From: Nocardiopsis sp. ATB16-24
GTDB taxonomy: Bacteria > Actinomycetota > Actinomycetes > Streptosporangiales > Streptosporangiaceae
Reading direction: 5' to 3'
DNA: 64,000 nt
NCBI RefSeq assembly: GCF_030271535.1
Contig: NZ_JASCXJ010000007.1
Coordinates: 149,040-213,039, forward strand
Part shown: positions 53,503 to 62,688 of the stretch, piece by piece
Numbering within the stretch: the first letter of the stretch is position 1
Layout: each line of letters opens with the position of its first letter
Notes under the pieces: model-generated
Database searches by the model: none
What the model saw: only the letters and a program-made list of their open reading frames with translations
Told to the model about the DNA's origin: nothing
Program-made: the position numbers and the translations under genes

Positions 53503-54527
53503 GCGCACCGCATCCCGAGGACGAACTCCCGGGTCTGGACCTGGGGCGCCTACGCGCCTATCTGGACGGGGCCGTGCCCGGTCTGGTCTCCGGTCCGCTG
53601 CGGGGCCGCGTGGTCGCGGGCGGCAAGTCCAACCTGACCTACGTGGTCACCGACGGCACCGGCGACTGGGTGGTGCGACGTCCCCCGTTGGGCCACGTGC
53701 TGGCGACCGCGCACGACATGCCCCGCGAGTACCGGGTGATGACCGCGTTGCGCGAGACGGCCGTGCCCGTGCCCCGCACCCACGTGCTGTGCGAGGACAC
53801 CGAGGTGCTGGGGGCCCCGTTCTACGTCATGGAGTACGTCAGGGGCACCCCCTTCCGTACCCGTGAGGAGATCGCCCCGCTCGGACCGCGGGCCGTGCGC
53901 GGGGTGGCCGAGTCGCTGATCGAGGTCCTGGGCAGGCTGCACGCCGTGGAGCCCGCGAAGGTCGGTCTGGGCGACTTCGGCCGCCCGGAGGGGTTCCTGG
54001 AGCGGCAGGTACGCCGTTGGCGCAAGCAGTTGGAGGCCTCCCGCAGCCGCGACATCCCCGGTATCGACGCACTCCACGAGAGGCTCGCGGCCACGCTGCC
54101 CGAGCAGTCGGCGTCCGCCATCGTGCACGGCGACTACCGCCTGGACAACGTGCTCGTCACCCCGGAGGGGGACATCAGCGCCGTCCTGGACTGGGAGATG
54201 GCCACCCTCGGCGACCCGCTCGTGGACCTGGGACTGATGCTGGTCTACCAGGGTCAGCCGGTGGGCGTGGGCGCGCCCCCCGCCACCTCGGCCGAGGGTT
54301 ACCCCTCCCCTGAGGAACTGGTGCGGATGTACGCCGAAGCCACCGGGCGCGACGTGTCCCGGCTGGGCTGGTACGTGGCCCTGGGTTGTTTCAAGCTCGC
54401 GGTGATCGCCGAAGGCATCCACTTCCGACACAGCCAGGGGCTGACCGTCGGGGCGGGTTTCGACCGGGTCGGCGAGATGGTCGCGCCACTGGTGGAACGC
54501 GCGCACACCATGCTCAAGGAGGAATGA
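53499..54527 (+). CDS. Phosphotransferase of ACAD10/LvaA type (putative 4-hydroxyacyl-CoA kinase)
   Basis: The 342-aa aminoglycoside-phosphotransferase-fold protein has VVAGGKSNLTYVV (nucleotide loop), WVVRRPPLGHVLATAHDMPREY, catalytic HGDYRLDN near residue 210 and the metal-binding DWEMATLGDPLVDLG. This is the subfamily fused to acyl-CoA dehydrogenase in human ACAD10/11 and separate in Pseudomonas LvaA, where it phosphorylates the 4-hydroxyl of an acyl-CoA. An ACAD gene directly downstream supports that role (inference). Start GTG 53499 overlaps the SDR2 stop, with GAGGAGG upstream. Confidence 0.88.
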   Translation: MSAPHPEDELPGLDLGRLRAYLDGAVPGLVSGPLRGRVVAGGKSNLTYVVTDGTGDWVVRRPPLGHVLATAHDMPREYRVMTALRETAVPVPRTHVLCEDTEVLGAPFYVMEYVRGTPFRTREEIAPLGPRAVRGVAESLIEVLGRLHAVEPAKVGLGDFGRPEGFLERQVRRWRKQLEASRSRDIPGIDALHERLAATLPEQSASAIVHGDYRLDNVLVTPEGDISAVLDWEMATLGDPLVDLGLMLVYQGQPVGVGAPPATSAEGYPSPEELVRMYAEATGRDVSRLGWYVALGCFKLAVIAEGIHFRHSQGLTVGAGFDRVGEMVAPLVERAHTMLKEE

Positions 54528-55745
<1,218 letters not shown>

Positions 55746-55768
55746 CGAGCACCGCCGAGAACGACGGT

Positions 55769-55794
55769 GGGGCCGGGGCGCTCGCCCCGGCCCC
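55769..55794. terminator. Hairpin terminator after the ACAD gene
   Basis: GGGGCCGGGGCG and CGCCCCGGCCCC form a 12-bp stem with almost no loop, 24 nt past the ACAD stop, facing the convergent TetR gene. Confidence 0.7.
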
Positions 55795-55871
55795 GTCGCC
55801 GTCCGGCGACGGCGGCTCCGGCGTCACCGTCGACGAGGACCCTGGAGCGAGATCGCCGCGGGGCGGGGCCC

Positions 55872-56486
55872 TCAGGCCTCGGGACGTAGTCCCGCCACGA
55901 GCAGGTCGGCGAAGTGCCGGCCCACGTCCTCGCCGGTGAGCGCGCCTCCGGGGTGGTACCAGGTGCTCAGGTGATGTACCGAACCGAAGAAGTAGTTGAC
56001 GACCAGGTCGGCGGAGACGTCGTCGCGAAAGACCCCCTCACGCTGCCCCTGGGCGACCATGTCCCGGAAGATCTCGTGGTAGCGGCGCCGCTCCGCGCGT
56101 ACGGCGCGCTGTTTGTCCTCACTGAGCTGGTGGATGGAGCGGAAGAAGATGACGGTGTCGTCCAGGTTGGCGACACTGGTGACGATGACGTCGGCCGCGG
56201 CGGCGCGCACGCGCTCCGCCACCGGTGCGTCCCGTGAGGCGATGCGGACCAGGTGTTCGGTCTGCATGCGCAGCACGCGCCCGTAGATCTCGTAGAGCAG
56301 GTCGTCCTTGGAGCCGAAGTAGTGGTACATCGCGCCCTTGGTCACGCCCGCGGCCGCCACGACCTCTTGCACGGAGGTGCCCTCATAGCCACGTTCGGCG
56401 AACAGTCGGGTCGCCGCCCGGAGCAGTCGCTCGGGTACGGGCCTGTTCGCCGTGTCGGTGTCGGCCACCCGCTGTGCTCGTGTCAT
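55872..56486 (-). CDS. TetR-family repressor (KstR2/FadR-like)
   Basis: The 204-aa regulator has an N-terminal TetR helix-turn-helix (LLRAATRLFAERGYEGTSVQEVVAAAGVTKGAMYHYFGSK, about 20-62) and an all-helical C-terminal ligand domain (TWYHPGGALTGEDVGRHFADLLVAGL). This type responds to acyl-CoA or steroid-CoA ligands in other actinobacteria. Its own promoter and those of the quinone oxidoreductase and SDR/ACAD operon share one palindrome, so it is the likely common repressor. The start has GGAAG upstream. It converges with the operon it probably controls. Confidence 0.92.
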   Translation of the reverse strand: MTRAQRVADTDTANRPVPERLLRAATRLFAERGYEGTSVQEVVAAAGVTKGAMYHYFGSKDDLLYEIYGRVLRMQTEHLVRIASRDAPVAERVRAAAADVIVTSVANLDDTVIFFRSIHQLSEDKQRAVRAERRRYHEIFRDMVAQGQREGVFRDDVSADLVVNYFFGSVHHLSTWYHPGGALTGEDVGRHFADLLVAGLRPEA

Positions 56487-56536
56487 CTTTCTTCCACTCC
56501 GTGCCCCGTCGTCCCGGTGTTACCGGCCGAGCCAGC

Positions 56537-56554
56537 ATACCGACCGGCTGGTAC
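56537..56554. promoter_or_regulatory. TetR-type site C, before the TetR gene
   Basis: ATACCGACCGGCTGGTAC, with TACC/GGTA outer arms, lies 51 nt upstream of the TetR ATG and matches sites A and B. This fits autorepression. Confidence 0.65.
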
Positions 56555-56831
56555 CCACGCGGGCGGCGGGCCCCTGCTGTCACAGCACCCCCGTCCACCT
56601 CTGCGCCCGTCGGGATCGGCCGGGGCACGAGGGCCCCGGCCTCAGGGTGGATCTCCAAGAGTGCGCGCGGGCGGCCCTCGTCGCGCACGCGTGCGCGGTG
56701 CGGGCTCGCCCGGGCCGATCCGCCTGTCGTCGTGGATCCTCGCCGCCGGCGGCGAGGCCCGCTTCGGCGTCGACTTCACGGCCGCCCCTTATCCGGGTCG
56801 ACGACGGCACCGGGAAGCGGGGCACGGCCGT

Positions 56832-57248
56832 TCAGGTCCGAAGGAATCCGGCCTCGTACTCGGGCGAGGGCGGGATCGGCGTGATGACGTCGATCAGGAC
56901 CCCCGCCGGGTCGGCCACGATGAAGTGCCGCTGACCGAACGCCTCGGTGCGAATGTCCAGTGCGGGGCGCAGGCCGCCTCGCACCACCAGACGTTCCCAC
57001 TCGGTGTCCACGTCGTCCACCTCGAAGTTGAGCAACAACCCCTGGACGGGTCTGCGGTGGCTCTCGGGAAGGGTCGGATGCGTGGGATCGAGCAGGGCCA
57101 GTTCGAAGGCGGGCGGGCCGGGTCTGCGCAGGCTCACGTACCAGTCGGCCACGAAGGTCTCCTCGAATCCGAACAGGTCGACGTAGAAGTCGCGGGACTC
57201 GGTGAGCCGGGGAGTGCCGATGACCGGATAGAAGCTGTCGAGTCGCAT
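56832..57248 (-). CDS. VOC-family (glyoxalase/bleomycin-resistance-like) protein
   Basis: The 138-aa protein has a two-beta-alpha-beta VOC fold: [76 protein letters not shown]. The usual first metal His is replaced here (PVIGT), while a Glu in FELALL and His/Asp in RHFIVADP remain, so metal-dependent catalysis is uncertain. It is divergent from a TetR gene with two operators between them, and is the probable TetR-controlled target. Confidence 0.85.
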   Translation of the reverse strand: MRLDSFYPVIGTPRLTESRDFYVDLFGFEETFVADWYVSLRRPGPPAFELALLDPTHPTLPESHRRPVQGLLLNFEVDDVDTEWERLVVRGGLRPALDIRTEAFGQRHFIVADPAGVLIDVITPIPPSPEYEAGFLRT

Positions 57249-57262
57249 GATGGCACCTTCCG

Positions 57263-57277
57263 CATACCAACGGTATG
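57263..57277. promoter_or_regulatory. TetR2 operator 1
   Basis: CATACC-AAC-GGTATG, a perfect 6-bp-arm palindrome, lies 15 nt before the VOC start on the minus strand. Confidence 0.8.
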
Positions 57278-57292
57278 TGAACTACGCTAGGA

Positions 57293-57309
57293 ACATACCG
57301 TCGGTATGT
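57293..57309. promoter_or_regulatory. TetR2 operator 2
   Basis: ACATACC-GTC-GGTATGT, a perfect 7-bp-arm palindrome, lies 17 nt before the TetR2 start. The centres are 31 bp apart, about three helical turns, suggesting cooperative control of both divergent genes. Confidence 0.8.
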
Positions 57310-57326
57310 CAAAAGGGAGGACAGAG

Positions 57327-57962
57327 ATGTCCCCGGACCGGGGAAGCCGTGCCCACCAGCGGGAACAGACCCGACTGACCCTACTACGGGAGAGTCGGAG
57401 ACTGTTCGCCCAACACGGGTACGGCGGGGTGAGCCTGTCACGGATCGTCACGGCGGCGGCGGTCACCAAAGGCGCCCTCTACCACCATTTCGAGGGCAAG
57501 ACCGCACTGTTCCGCGCGGTGCTGGAGGAGGTCCAGACCGAGGTGGGCCAGACCGTCGCCCTGGCCGCGGAGGCGCACGACGACCCCTGGCGACGGTTGA
57601 CGACCGGCTGCCGGGCCTTCCTCACCGCCGCCACAGCCCCGGACGTGCGACGGATCATGCTGGTGGACGGTCCCGCCGTCCTGGGGTGGAGCACCTGGCG
57701 CGCTCAGGACGAGGCCGCCTCGGCCCGCCGTCTCACCGAGGTGCTCGTCGCACTGGTCGACACCGGTGTCCTGACCCCCCGACCGGTCGCGCCCTTGGCC
57801 CATCTGCTCTCGGGGGCCATGAACGAGGCCGCGTTGTGGCTGGCCGACAGTGACGACCCCCGTGACCTGGAGGACGTGTGGGCGGCCCTGTCGCTCATGC
57901 TGGAGTCCCTGCGCGCCCCTTGGCCACGGGAGGGAGGTCTCGGGCACGCTCGTGCGGGATGA
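57327..57962 (+). CDS. TetR-family regulator 2
   Basis: The 211-aa protein has an N-terminal HTH (LLRESRRLFAQHGYGGVSLSRIVTAAAVTKGALYHHFEGK) and a C-terminal domain with MLVDGPAVLGWSTWR, typical of TetR_C regulators of this type. ATG at 57327 has GGGAGG 6 nt upstream; the ATG at 57306 lies inside operator 2 and is unlikely. Its last 68 bases overlap the end of the convergent FecE-type gene. Predicted to repress itself and the VOC gene. Confidence 0.92.
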   Translation: MSPDRGSRAHQREQTRLTLLRESRRLFAQHGYGGVSLSRIVTAAAVTKGALYHHFEGKTALFRAVLEEVQTEVGQTVALAAEAHDDPWRRLTTGCRAFLTAATAPDVRRIMLVDGPAVLGWSTWRAQDEAASARRLTEVLVALVDTGVLTPRPVAPLAHLLSGAMNEAALWLADSDDPRDLEDVWAALSLMLESLRAPWPREGGLGHARAG

Positions 57963-58722
57963 CCAGGGGTGTGCGGGTGCGCGGGTCGGGGACCACGTCG
58001 CAGGCCAGACCGAAGACCTCCTCCACCAAGCGCGCGGTCACCACCTGTTCGGGGCTGCCGTCGGCGATCACCCTGCCCTGGTCCATCAGCACCAGACGGG
58101 TGGCGAACCGGGCGGCCTGGGCCAGGTCGTGCAGGACCGCGACCACGGTACGGCCCTGGCGGTGCAGGTCGGCGAACAGCTCCAGCAGGTCGTACTGGTG
58201 GGCGATGTCCAGATAGGTGGTGGGCTCGTCCAGCAACAGGATGTCCGTGTCCTGGGCCAGGACCATCGCCACCCACGCGCGCTGGCGTTGCCCGCCCGAG
58301 AGCGACCCCACCTGGGCGTCGGCCAGGCCGGCCATCCCGGTCAACTCCAGCGCACGGCGGATCGCCGTCTCGTCCTGCGGACTCCACTGCCGCACCAGGG
58401 TGTGGTGGGGGAACCGGCCGCGTGCGGCCAACGCCCGCACGGTGATGCCCTCGGGGGCGACGGGGCTCTGCGGGAGCAACGCCATCCGGCGGGCGACCGC
58501 CTTGGCCCGTTGCCCGCGCACGTCGGTGCCGTGCAGCAGCACCCGTCCCGACATAGGTCGGTTCACCCGCCCCAGGGCCTTGAGCAGCGTGGACTTACCG
58601 CAGCCGTTGGGGCCGACGATGACGGTGAACTCGCCGTCCTCGATCTCCAGGTCCAGATCGCGCACGACCGGGGCCGCCCCGTACCCCAGGGTCAGTCCTC
58701 GCGCCGACAACACCGGATTCAC
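57895..58722 (-). CDS. Iron-siderophore ABC transporter ATPase (FecE-like)
   Basis: The 275-aa ATPase has LTLGYGAAPVVRDLDLEI, Walker A GPNGCGKST, signature SLSGGQRQRAW, Walker B ILLLDEPTTYLD and His-switch VLHDLAQAAR, all FecE/FhuC-like. It powers ferric-siderophore uptake with the two permeases and the lipoprotein upstream. GTG at 58722 overlaps the permease stop (GTGA) and has AAAGGGAG upstream; ATG at 58740 is the alternative. The 3' end overlaps the TetR2 gene tail-to-tail. Confidence 0.94.
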   Translation of the reverse strand: MNPVLSARGLTLGYGAAPVVRDLDLEIEDGEFTVIVGPNGCGKSTLLKALGRVNRPMSGRVLLHGTDVRGQRAKAVARRMALLPQSPVAPEGITVRALAARGRFPHHTLVRQWSPQDETAIRRALELTGMAGLADAQVGSLSGGQRQRAWVAMVLAQDTDILLLDEPTTYLDIAHQYDLLELFADLHRQGRTVVAVLHDLAQAARFATRLVLMDQGRVIADGSPEQVVTARLVEEVFGLACDVVPDPRTRTPLVIPHERARDLPPVAKGRAGTPA

Positions 58723-59816
58723 AGCACTCCCTTTCGCCATTCACGGACCAGCAGATAGCCCAGGTACACGCCGCCGAGCGCCATGGTGAACACCCCCACC
58801 GGCAGACCGTCGCCGATCGGGGCCTGTTGCACGGCCAGGTCGGCCATCACCAGGAGCAGGGCGCCGACCAGGGCCGACAGGGCGAGGTTGGGGCCGGGTG
58901 CGGCGGAGAGCCTGCGGGCGATCTGCGGCGCGGTCAGGGACACGAACGCGATCGGCCCGGCCACGCTCACCGCGGCGGCCGACAGCACCACCGACAGGGT
59001 GACGGCGGCGGTGCGGGTCGGCGCGGACCGCGCGCCCAGGGCGTCGGCGAGCTCGTCGCCCATCTCGTTGACGCCGACCGGCCCGGCCAGAGCCATGGCG
59101 AGGGGGAGCACCAGGAGCAGGACCGCCCAGATGGTGGCGGCGTGCTCCCACGAGCGGGCCCCCAGACTGCCGTTGACGTAGGCGGCCAGCACACCGGCCT
59201 GGTCACGGGCCATCACCGAGATGACGAAGTGGGTGAAGGCCTGCGCCATGGCGGCCACACCGATACCGGCCACGATCAGGCGGCCCGGATGGCGCAGGCC
59301 CGTTCCGGTGACCGTGGCCACCACGACCATGGCCAGCGCCGCGCCGGCCAGGGCCCCCAGCGGCACGGGGAGCACACCGGGCAGGACCAGGGCGGCGAAG
59401 GCGGCTCCGGCGCCGGCGCCGGCCCCCAGTCCGATGACGTCGGGGCTGCCCAGGGGGTTACGGGTGACGGACTGGAAGAGCGCGCCCGCCAGCCCCAGGG
59501 CGGCGCCGGTGCCCATGGCCACCGTCAGACGGGGTCCGCGCAGGCGTTGGAGGACGAAGGTCTCGGTGGCCTCGCCGCCACCGAGCGCGACCGTCGGCAG
59601 GCGGGCGGGCGGGATGCCGAGCCTGCCCAGGCAGAGGGTGGCCACCACGGCGGCGGCCACGAGCAGCACGAGCACCCCCGCCCACACCAGTGAGCGCGGA
59701 TGCACGGGCAGGGCGACCGGCCCCAGCCTCAGCACGGGCCCCCATGGTGGGGTGTACGCCTGGTGGGACCGTTCGTCCGGGGCGGTGTCCGGGACGGGTC
59801 GGACGCCGTGTGTCAT
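58719..59816 (-). CDS. Iron-siderophore ABC permease 2 (FecCD family)
   Basis: The 365-aa permease has an N-terminal tail of about 45 residues, then 9-10 hydrophobic helices with FecCD wording: LRGPRLTVAMGTGAALGLAGALFQSVTRNPLGSPDVIGLGAGAG, GPIAFVSLTAPQIARRL and a C-terminal GVFTMALGGVYLGYLL. ATG at 59816 overlaps the stop of permease 1 by 4 nt. It forms a heterodimer channel with permease 1. Confidence 0.94.
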   Translation of the reverse strand: MTHGVRPVPDTAPDERSHQAYTPPWGPVLRLGPVALPVHPRSLVWAGVLVLLVAAAVVATLCLGRLGIPPARLPTVALGGGEATETFVLQRLRGPRLTVAMGTGAALGLAGALFQSVTRNPLGSPDVIGLGAGAGAGAAFAALVLPGVLPVPLGALAGAALAMVVVATVTGTGLRHPGRLIVAGIGVAAMAQAFTHFVISVMARDQAGVLAAYVNGSLGARSWEHAATIWAVLLLVLPLAMALAGPVGVNEMGDELADALGARSAPTRTAAVTLSVVLSAAAVSVAGPIAFVSLTAPQIARRLSAAPGPNLALSALVGALLLVMADLAVQQAPIGDGLPVGVFTMALGGVYLGYLLVREWRKGVL

Positions 59817-60838
59817 GGGGTGCTCCGCATCCTGCGCACCACGTACAACAGCACGGGCGCACCGACGAAGGCGGTGACCACACCGACCATGAGTTCGGTG
59901 GGGCGGACGATGGTGCGGCCGACGACATCGGCGACCAGCAACAAGGTGGGACCCGCCAGCAGGGCGAAGGGCACCTGGAGACGGAAGTCGACACCGACCA
60001 GGGCGCGCACCACGTGGGGTACGGCCAGGCCCACGAAGGCGATGGGGCCGGCCGCCGCGGTGGCGCCGGCGGCGAGCATGGTGCCCGCGAGCAGTCCGCA
60101 GGACCGGATCCACACGGTGTTGGCACCGGTGGCGACCGCGGCCTCCTCCCCCAGGGCCAGCGCGTTGAGTCCACCGCAGACGGCGAGTGCCAGGACGACG
60201 CCACAGCCGATGACCGGCAGCACGGACCACACCACGTCGTATCCGCGTCCGCCCAGGGAGCCCACCACCCAGTAGCGGTAGCCGTCGAAGGTCTCGGGCA
60301 TGCTCAACGCCACGGCCTGGACGTAGGCGGTGAGCACGGCCGAGACCACCGCGCCGGCCAGCACCAGCCGGACCATGCCGCCGTCGCCTCCGCTGCTGCC
60401 CACCGTGTAGGCGGCGAGGCCGGCGATCAGGGCGCCGGGCAGTGCCCACCAGACCGTTCCCGCGATCGAGGTGGACCCGAACAGGGCGGTGGCGGTGACC
60501 ACGGCGGCGGCGGCACCGGCGTTGACGCCGAGCAGGCCCGGGTCGGCGAGAGGGTTGCGGGTGATGCCCTGCATGAGGGTGCCGGCCAGGGCCAGGGCGG
60601 CACCGGTGACCAGGCCCAGGAGGGTGCGTGGATAACGGCTCTCCACCACGGTGACGGTGTAGGCGTCCGCTTCGCCGGTGAACACCGCCCACACGTCCAT
60701 GGGCGGGGTGGGCCTACTGCCCATGACGAGGCTGAGAACGACCGCCACGGCCAGGGCCGCCACGCCCGCGCCGAACACGAGGACGACGCGGGCCGGGCCC
60801 GTCCGGGAGGGTGCCGTGGGTGTGTCGACCTTGACCAT
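59813..60838 (-). CDS. Iron-siderophore ABC permease 1 (FecCD family)
   Basis: The 341-aa permease shows RYPRTLLGLVTGAALALAGTLMQGITRNPLADPGLLGVNAGAA, MPETFDGYRYWVVGSLGGRGYD, AAGPIAFVGLAVPHVVRALVG and RPTELMVGVVTAFVGAPVLLYVVRR, all FecCD motifs. It starts 8 nt after the lipoprotein stop and overlaps permease 2 (ATGA). The N-terminal 20 residues are cytoplasmic. Confidence 0.94.
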   Translation of the reverse strand: MVKVDTPTAPSRTGPARVVLVFGAGVAALAVAVVLSLVMGSRPTPPMDVWAVFTGEADAYTVTVVESRYPRTLLGLVTGAALALAGTLMQGITRNPLADPGLLGVNAGAAAAVVTATALFGSTSIAGTVWWALPGALIAGLAAYTVGSSGGDGGMVRLVLAGAVVSAVLTAYVQAVALSMPETFDGYRYWVVGSLGGRGYDVVWSVLPVIGCGVVLALAVCGGLNALALGEEAAVATGANTVWIRSCGLLAGTMLAAGATAAAGPIAFVGLAVPHVVRALVGVDFRLQVPFALLAGPTLLLVADVVGRTIVRPTELMVGVVTAFVGAPVLLYVVRRMRSTP

Positions 60839-60846
60839 GGGAGGGG

Positions 60847-61881
60847 TCAGTCCCCGACGTTGGCCGCGGCCTCTTCGATCAGGGGCACGTAGCGGTCGAT
60901 GACCCAAGGCACGGTCAGCGGGTTGATGATCGAGGAGGCGGTGACGAAGGAGGTGTCCTCGGCGGCGACCACGGCCCCGCTCTCGATCGCGGGGATGGAG
61001 GCGTACAGCTCCTGGGACTCGATCTCGGCGCGGGTCTCGGCGTCGGTGTAGAAGGTGAAGATCAGGTCGCTGTCGGAGAGCTTGTCGGCGTTCTCCAGGC
61101 CGATGACGGCCGAGTCGGTGCCCTCGGTCTCGGGGAGGGTCTCCACGACCGGGTCCACGGTGAGGCCCAGGCCGCGCACCATGGCCACGCGCTGCTCGTC
61201 GGGCAGGAAGACACCGAGGGTGCCGGGTCCGTCGGTGTAGATGTAGGAGAAGGTCAGGTCGGCGAACCGCTCGTTGTCCGCCCTGGCCTGTTCGAACCGG
61301 CCCTCGATCTCGGTGATGAGCTCCTGGCCCTCCTCGGGGCGGCCCAGGGCTTGGGCGATGATCTCGATCTGCTGGTCCCAGTCGGTGCTCCAGGGCAGGT
61401 CGGGATAGGCCACCGTGGGGGCGATGTCGCTCAGGATGTCGTACTGCTCCTGGGTGATGCCCGACCAGGGCGCGAGGATGACGTCGGGCTCCAGTTCGAT
61501 GACGGTCTCGAAGTCGATGTCGTCGGCACCGGCGAACTGGGTGGGCAGTTCTTCGCCCGCGTCGGTGACGGCCTCGTGGATCCAGGGCAGGTAACCGGTG
61601 TCGTCGCTGCCCCACTCGTAGCTCTCGATGCCCACCGGCACCGTGCCCAGCGCGATGGAGGTCTCGGCCGACCCCTGGCCCAGGGTGACCACCCGCTCGG
61701 GTTGTGCGGGGATCTCCGCGGTGCCCAGGGCACTGTCGATGCTGACCGGGAACCCTTCCCCACCGCCGTCACCGCCGCCGCCTCCTGTGGCGGCCTCCTC
61801 CGTGCCGCCACAGGAGGTGAGGCCGAGGGCCAAGAGGAGGGTCAGTCCTGCACCGCTGACGCGGCCGAGGGTGGAGGCCAT
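60847..61881 (-). CDS. Iron-siderophore binding lipoprotein (FecB-like)
   Basis: The 344-aa protein has a signal peptide with lipobox LTSCGG near residue 24, a Gly-rich linker, then a periplasmic-binding-protein type III fold: PERVVTLGQGSAETSIALGTVPVGI, ELEPDVILAPWSGITQEQYDIL and LPWSTDWDQQIEIIAQALG. It captures ferric siderophore outside the membrane and delivers it to the FecCD permeases downstream. I start at MASTLGR (61881); a GTG two codons earlier is possible. An IdeR/DmdR1-type box lies about 120 nt upstream. Confidence 0.95.
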   Translation of the reverse strand: MASTLGRVSGAGLTLLLALGLTSCGGTEEAATGGGGGDGGGEGFPVSIDSALGTAEIPAQPERVVTLGQGSAETSIALGTVPVGIESYEWGSDDTGYLPWIHEAVTDAGEELPTQFAGADDIDFETVIELEPDVILAPWSGITQEQYDILSDIAPTVAYPDLPWSTDWDQQIEIIAQALGRPEEGQELITEIEGRFEQARADNERFADLTFSYIYTDGPGTLGVFLPDEQRVAMVRGLGLTVDPVVETLPETEGTDSAVIGLENADKLSDSDLIFTFYTDAETRAEIESQELYASIPAIESGAVVAAEDTSFVTASSIINPLTVPWVIDRYVPLIEEAAANVGD

Positions 61882-62002
61882 GCTCACACTGCTTTCTTCG
61901 TCACGGGAAAGGGACCACGCCGTCCGGGGGACGTTCCCGCGCACGGGTCGAAGACCCCCACGGGGGAAACACGGATGACATAGCGGGAGAAGCCCGGAAA
62001 AC

Positions 62003-62021
62003 GAAGGTTAGTCTAACCTCA
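62003..62021. promoter_or_regulatory. IdeR/DmdR1-type iron box
   Basis: GAAGGTTAGTCTAACCTCA closely matches the DtxR/IdeR consensus TTAGGTTAGSCTAACCTAA, with the palindrome AGGTTAG-T-CTAACCT intact. It sits in the promoter region of the siderophore importer operon and predicts repression by iron-loaded IdeR/DmdR1. Confidence 0.9.
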
Positions 62022-62178
62022 CTTCCCGAGGTTTTCCAAGACGCCTCAAGCCCCGAAAAGAGCGTTCAACCCCGCCCCAACCGCGCCTGGGACATCCTTG
62101 ACCTGCACTAGAGCTTGCCCGCGAGCGGCCTCGGGCAGTGGCCGTAGGGAAGCTCAGCCGACGATCGCAGGGAGCAGC

Positions 62179-62397
62179 ATGATCGCCAAACTGTCCGAGA
62201 TGGGCGTCACCTCCGAGATGGCCTACGGCGCCGGATTCGTCTCGATCGGGCTCGCCTTCGCGAGCTGGTTCGCCTCCAAGAAGGCGGAGGAGGCCGGGCT
62301 GGACCGCGCCGACCGATGGGGGATCTTCATCGGGGAGTGGGCACCGACGTTCTTCGCGCTCGGTGTCGCCCTCCGGTTGGAGGAGAACCAGAAGTAA
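62179..62397 (+). CDS. Small membrane protein (72 aa), hypothetical
   Basis: A 72-residue protein with hydrophobic segments around 16-32 (AYGAGFVSIGLAFASWF) and 48-65 (GIFIGEWAPTFFALGVAL), joined by a charged loop KKAEEAGLDRADRW. GGGAG precedes the ATG. Codon use is typical. No family recognised; it may be a two-helix integral membrane protein. A hairpin follows. Confidence 0.65.
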   Translation: MIAKLSEMGVTSEMAYGAGFVSIGLAFASWFASKKAEEAGLDRADRWGIFIGEWAPTFFALGVALRLEENQK

Positions 62398-62427
62398 CCC
62401 GGCCGCGCAGCGGCTCCGGACAGGTAG

Positions 62428-62458
62428 ACGCCCGGGAGGACGACCTCCGACCGGGCGT
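62428..62458 (+). terminator. Hairpin after the small membrane protein gene
   Basis: Outer arms ACGCCCGG and CCGGGCGT enclose inner arms GAGG and CCTC around ACGA. It starts 31 nt past the stop codon. Confidence 0.6.
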
Positions 62459-62688
62459 TCGGTGTGTCCGGCACCGGTACCGCCCCACCGCGCGGCCCGT
62501 ACCTCGTCCGTCGACACCCCGTTCGCCGCCTTGTGTCCCTCGCCCCGTGCCGGCAGATTGCCCCTGGCGGTGGATCGACGGGGCGCCGCCAGGGTCCCTC
62601 CCCTCCCGCACGAGGAGGCGCGGGGACGACTCCCGACCCCCACACCGCGACCTCGCGGTGGACGAGCCCCCGAAGGAAAGAAGGACCC

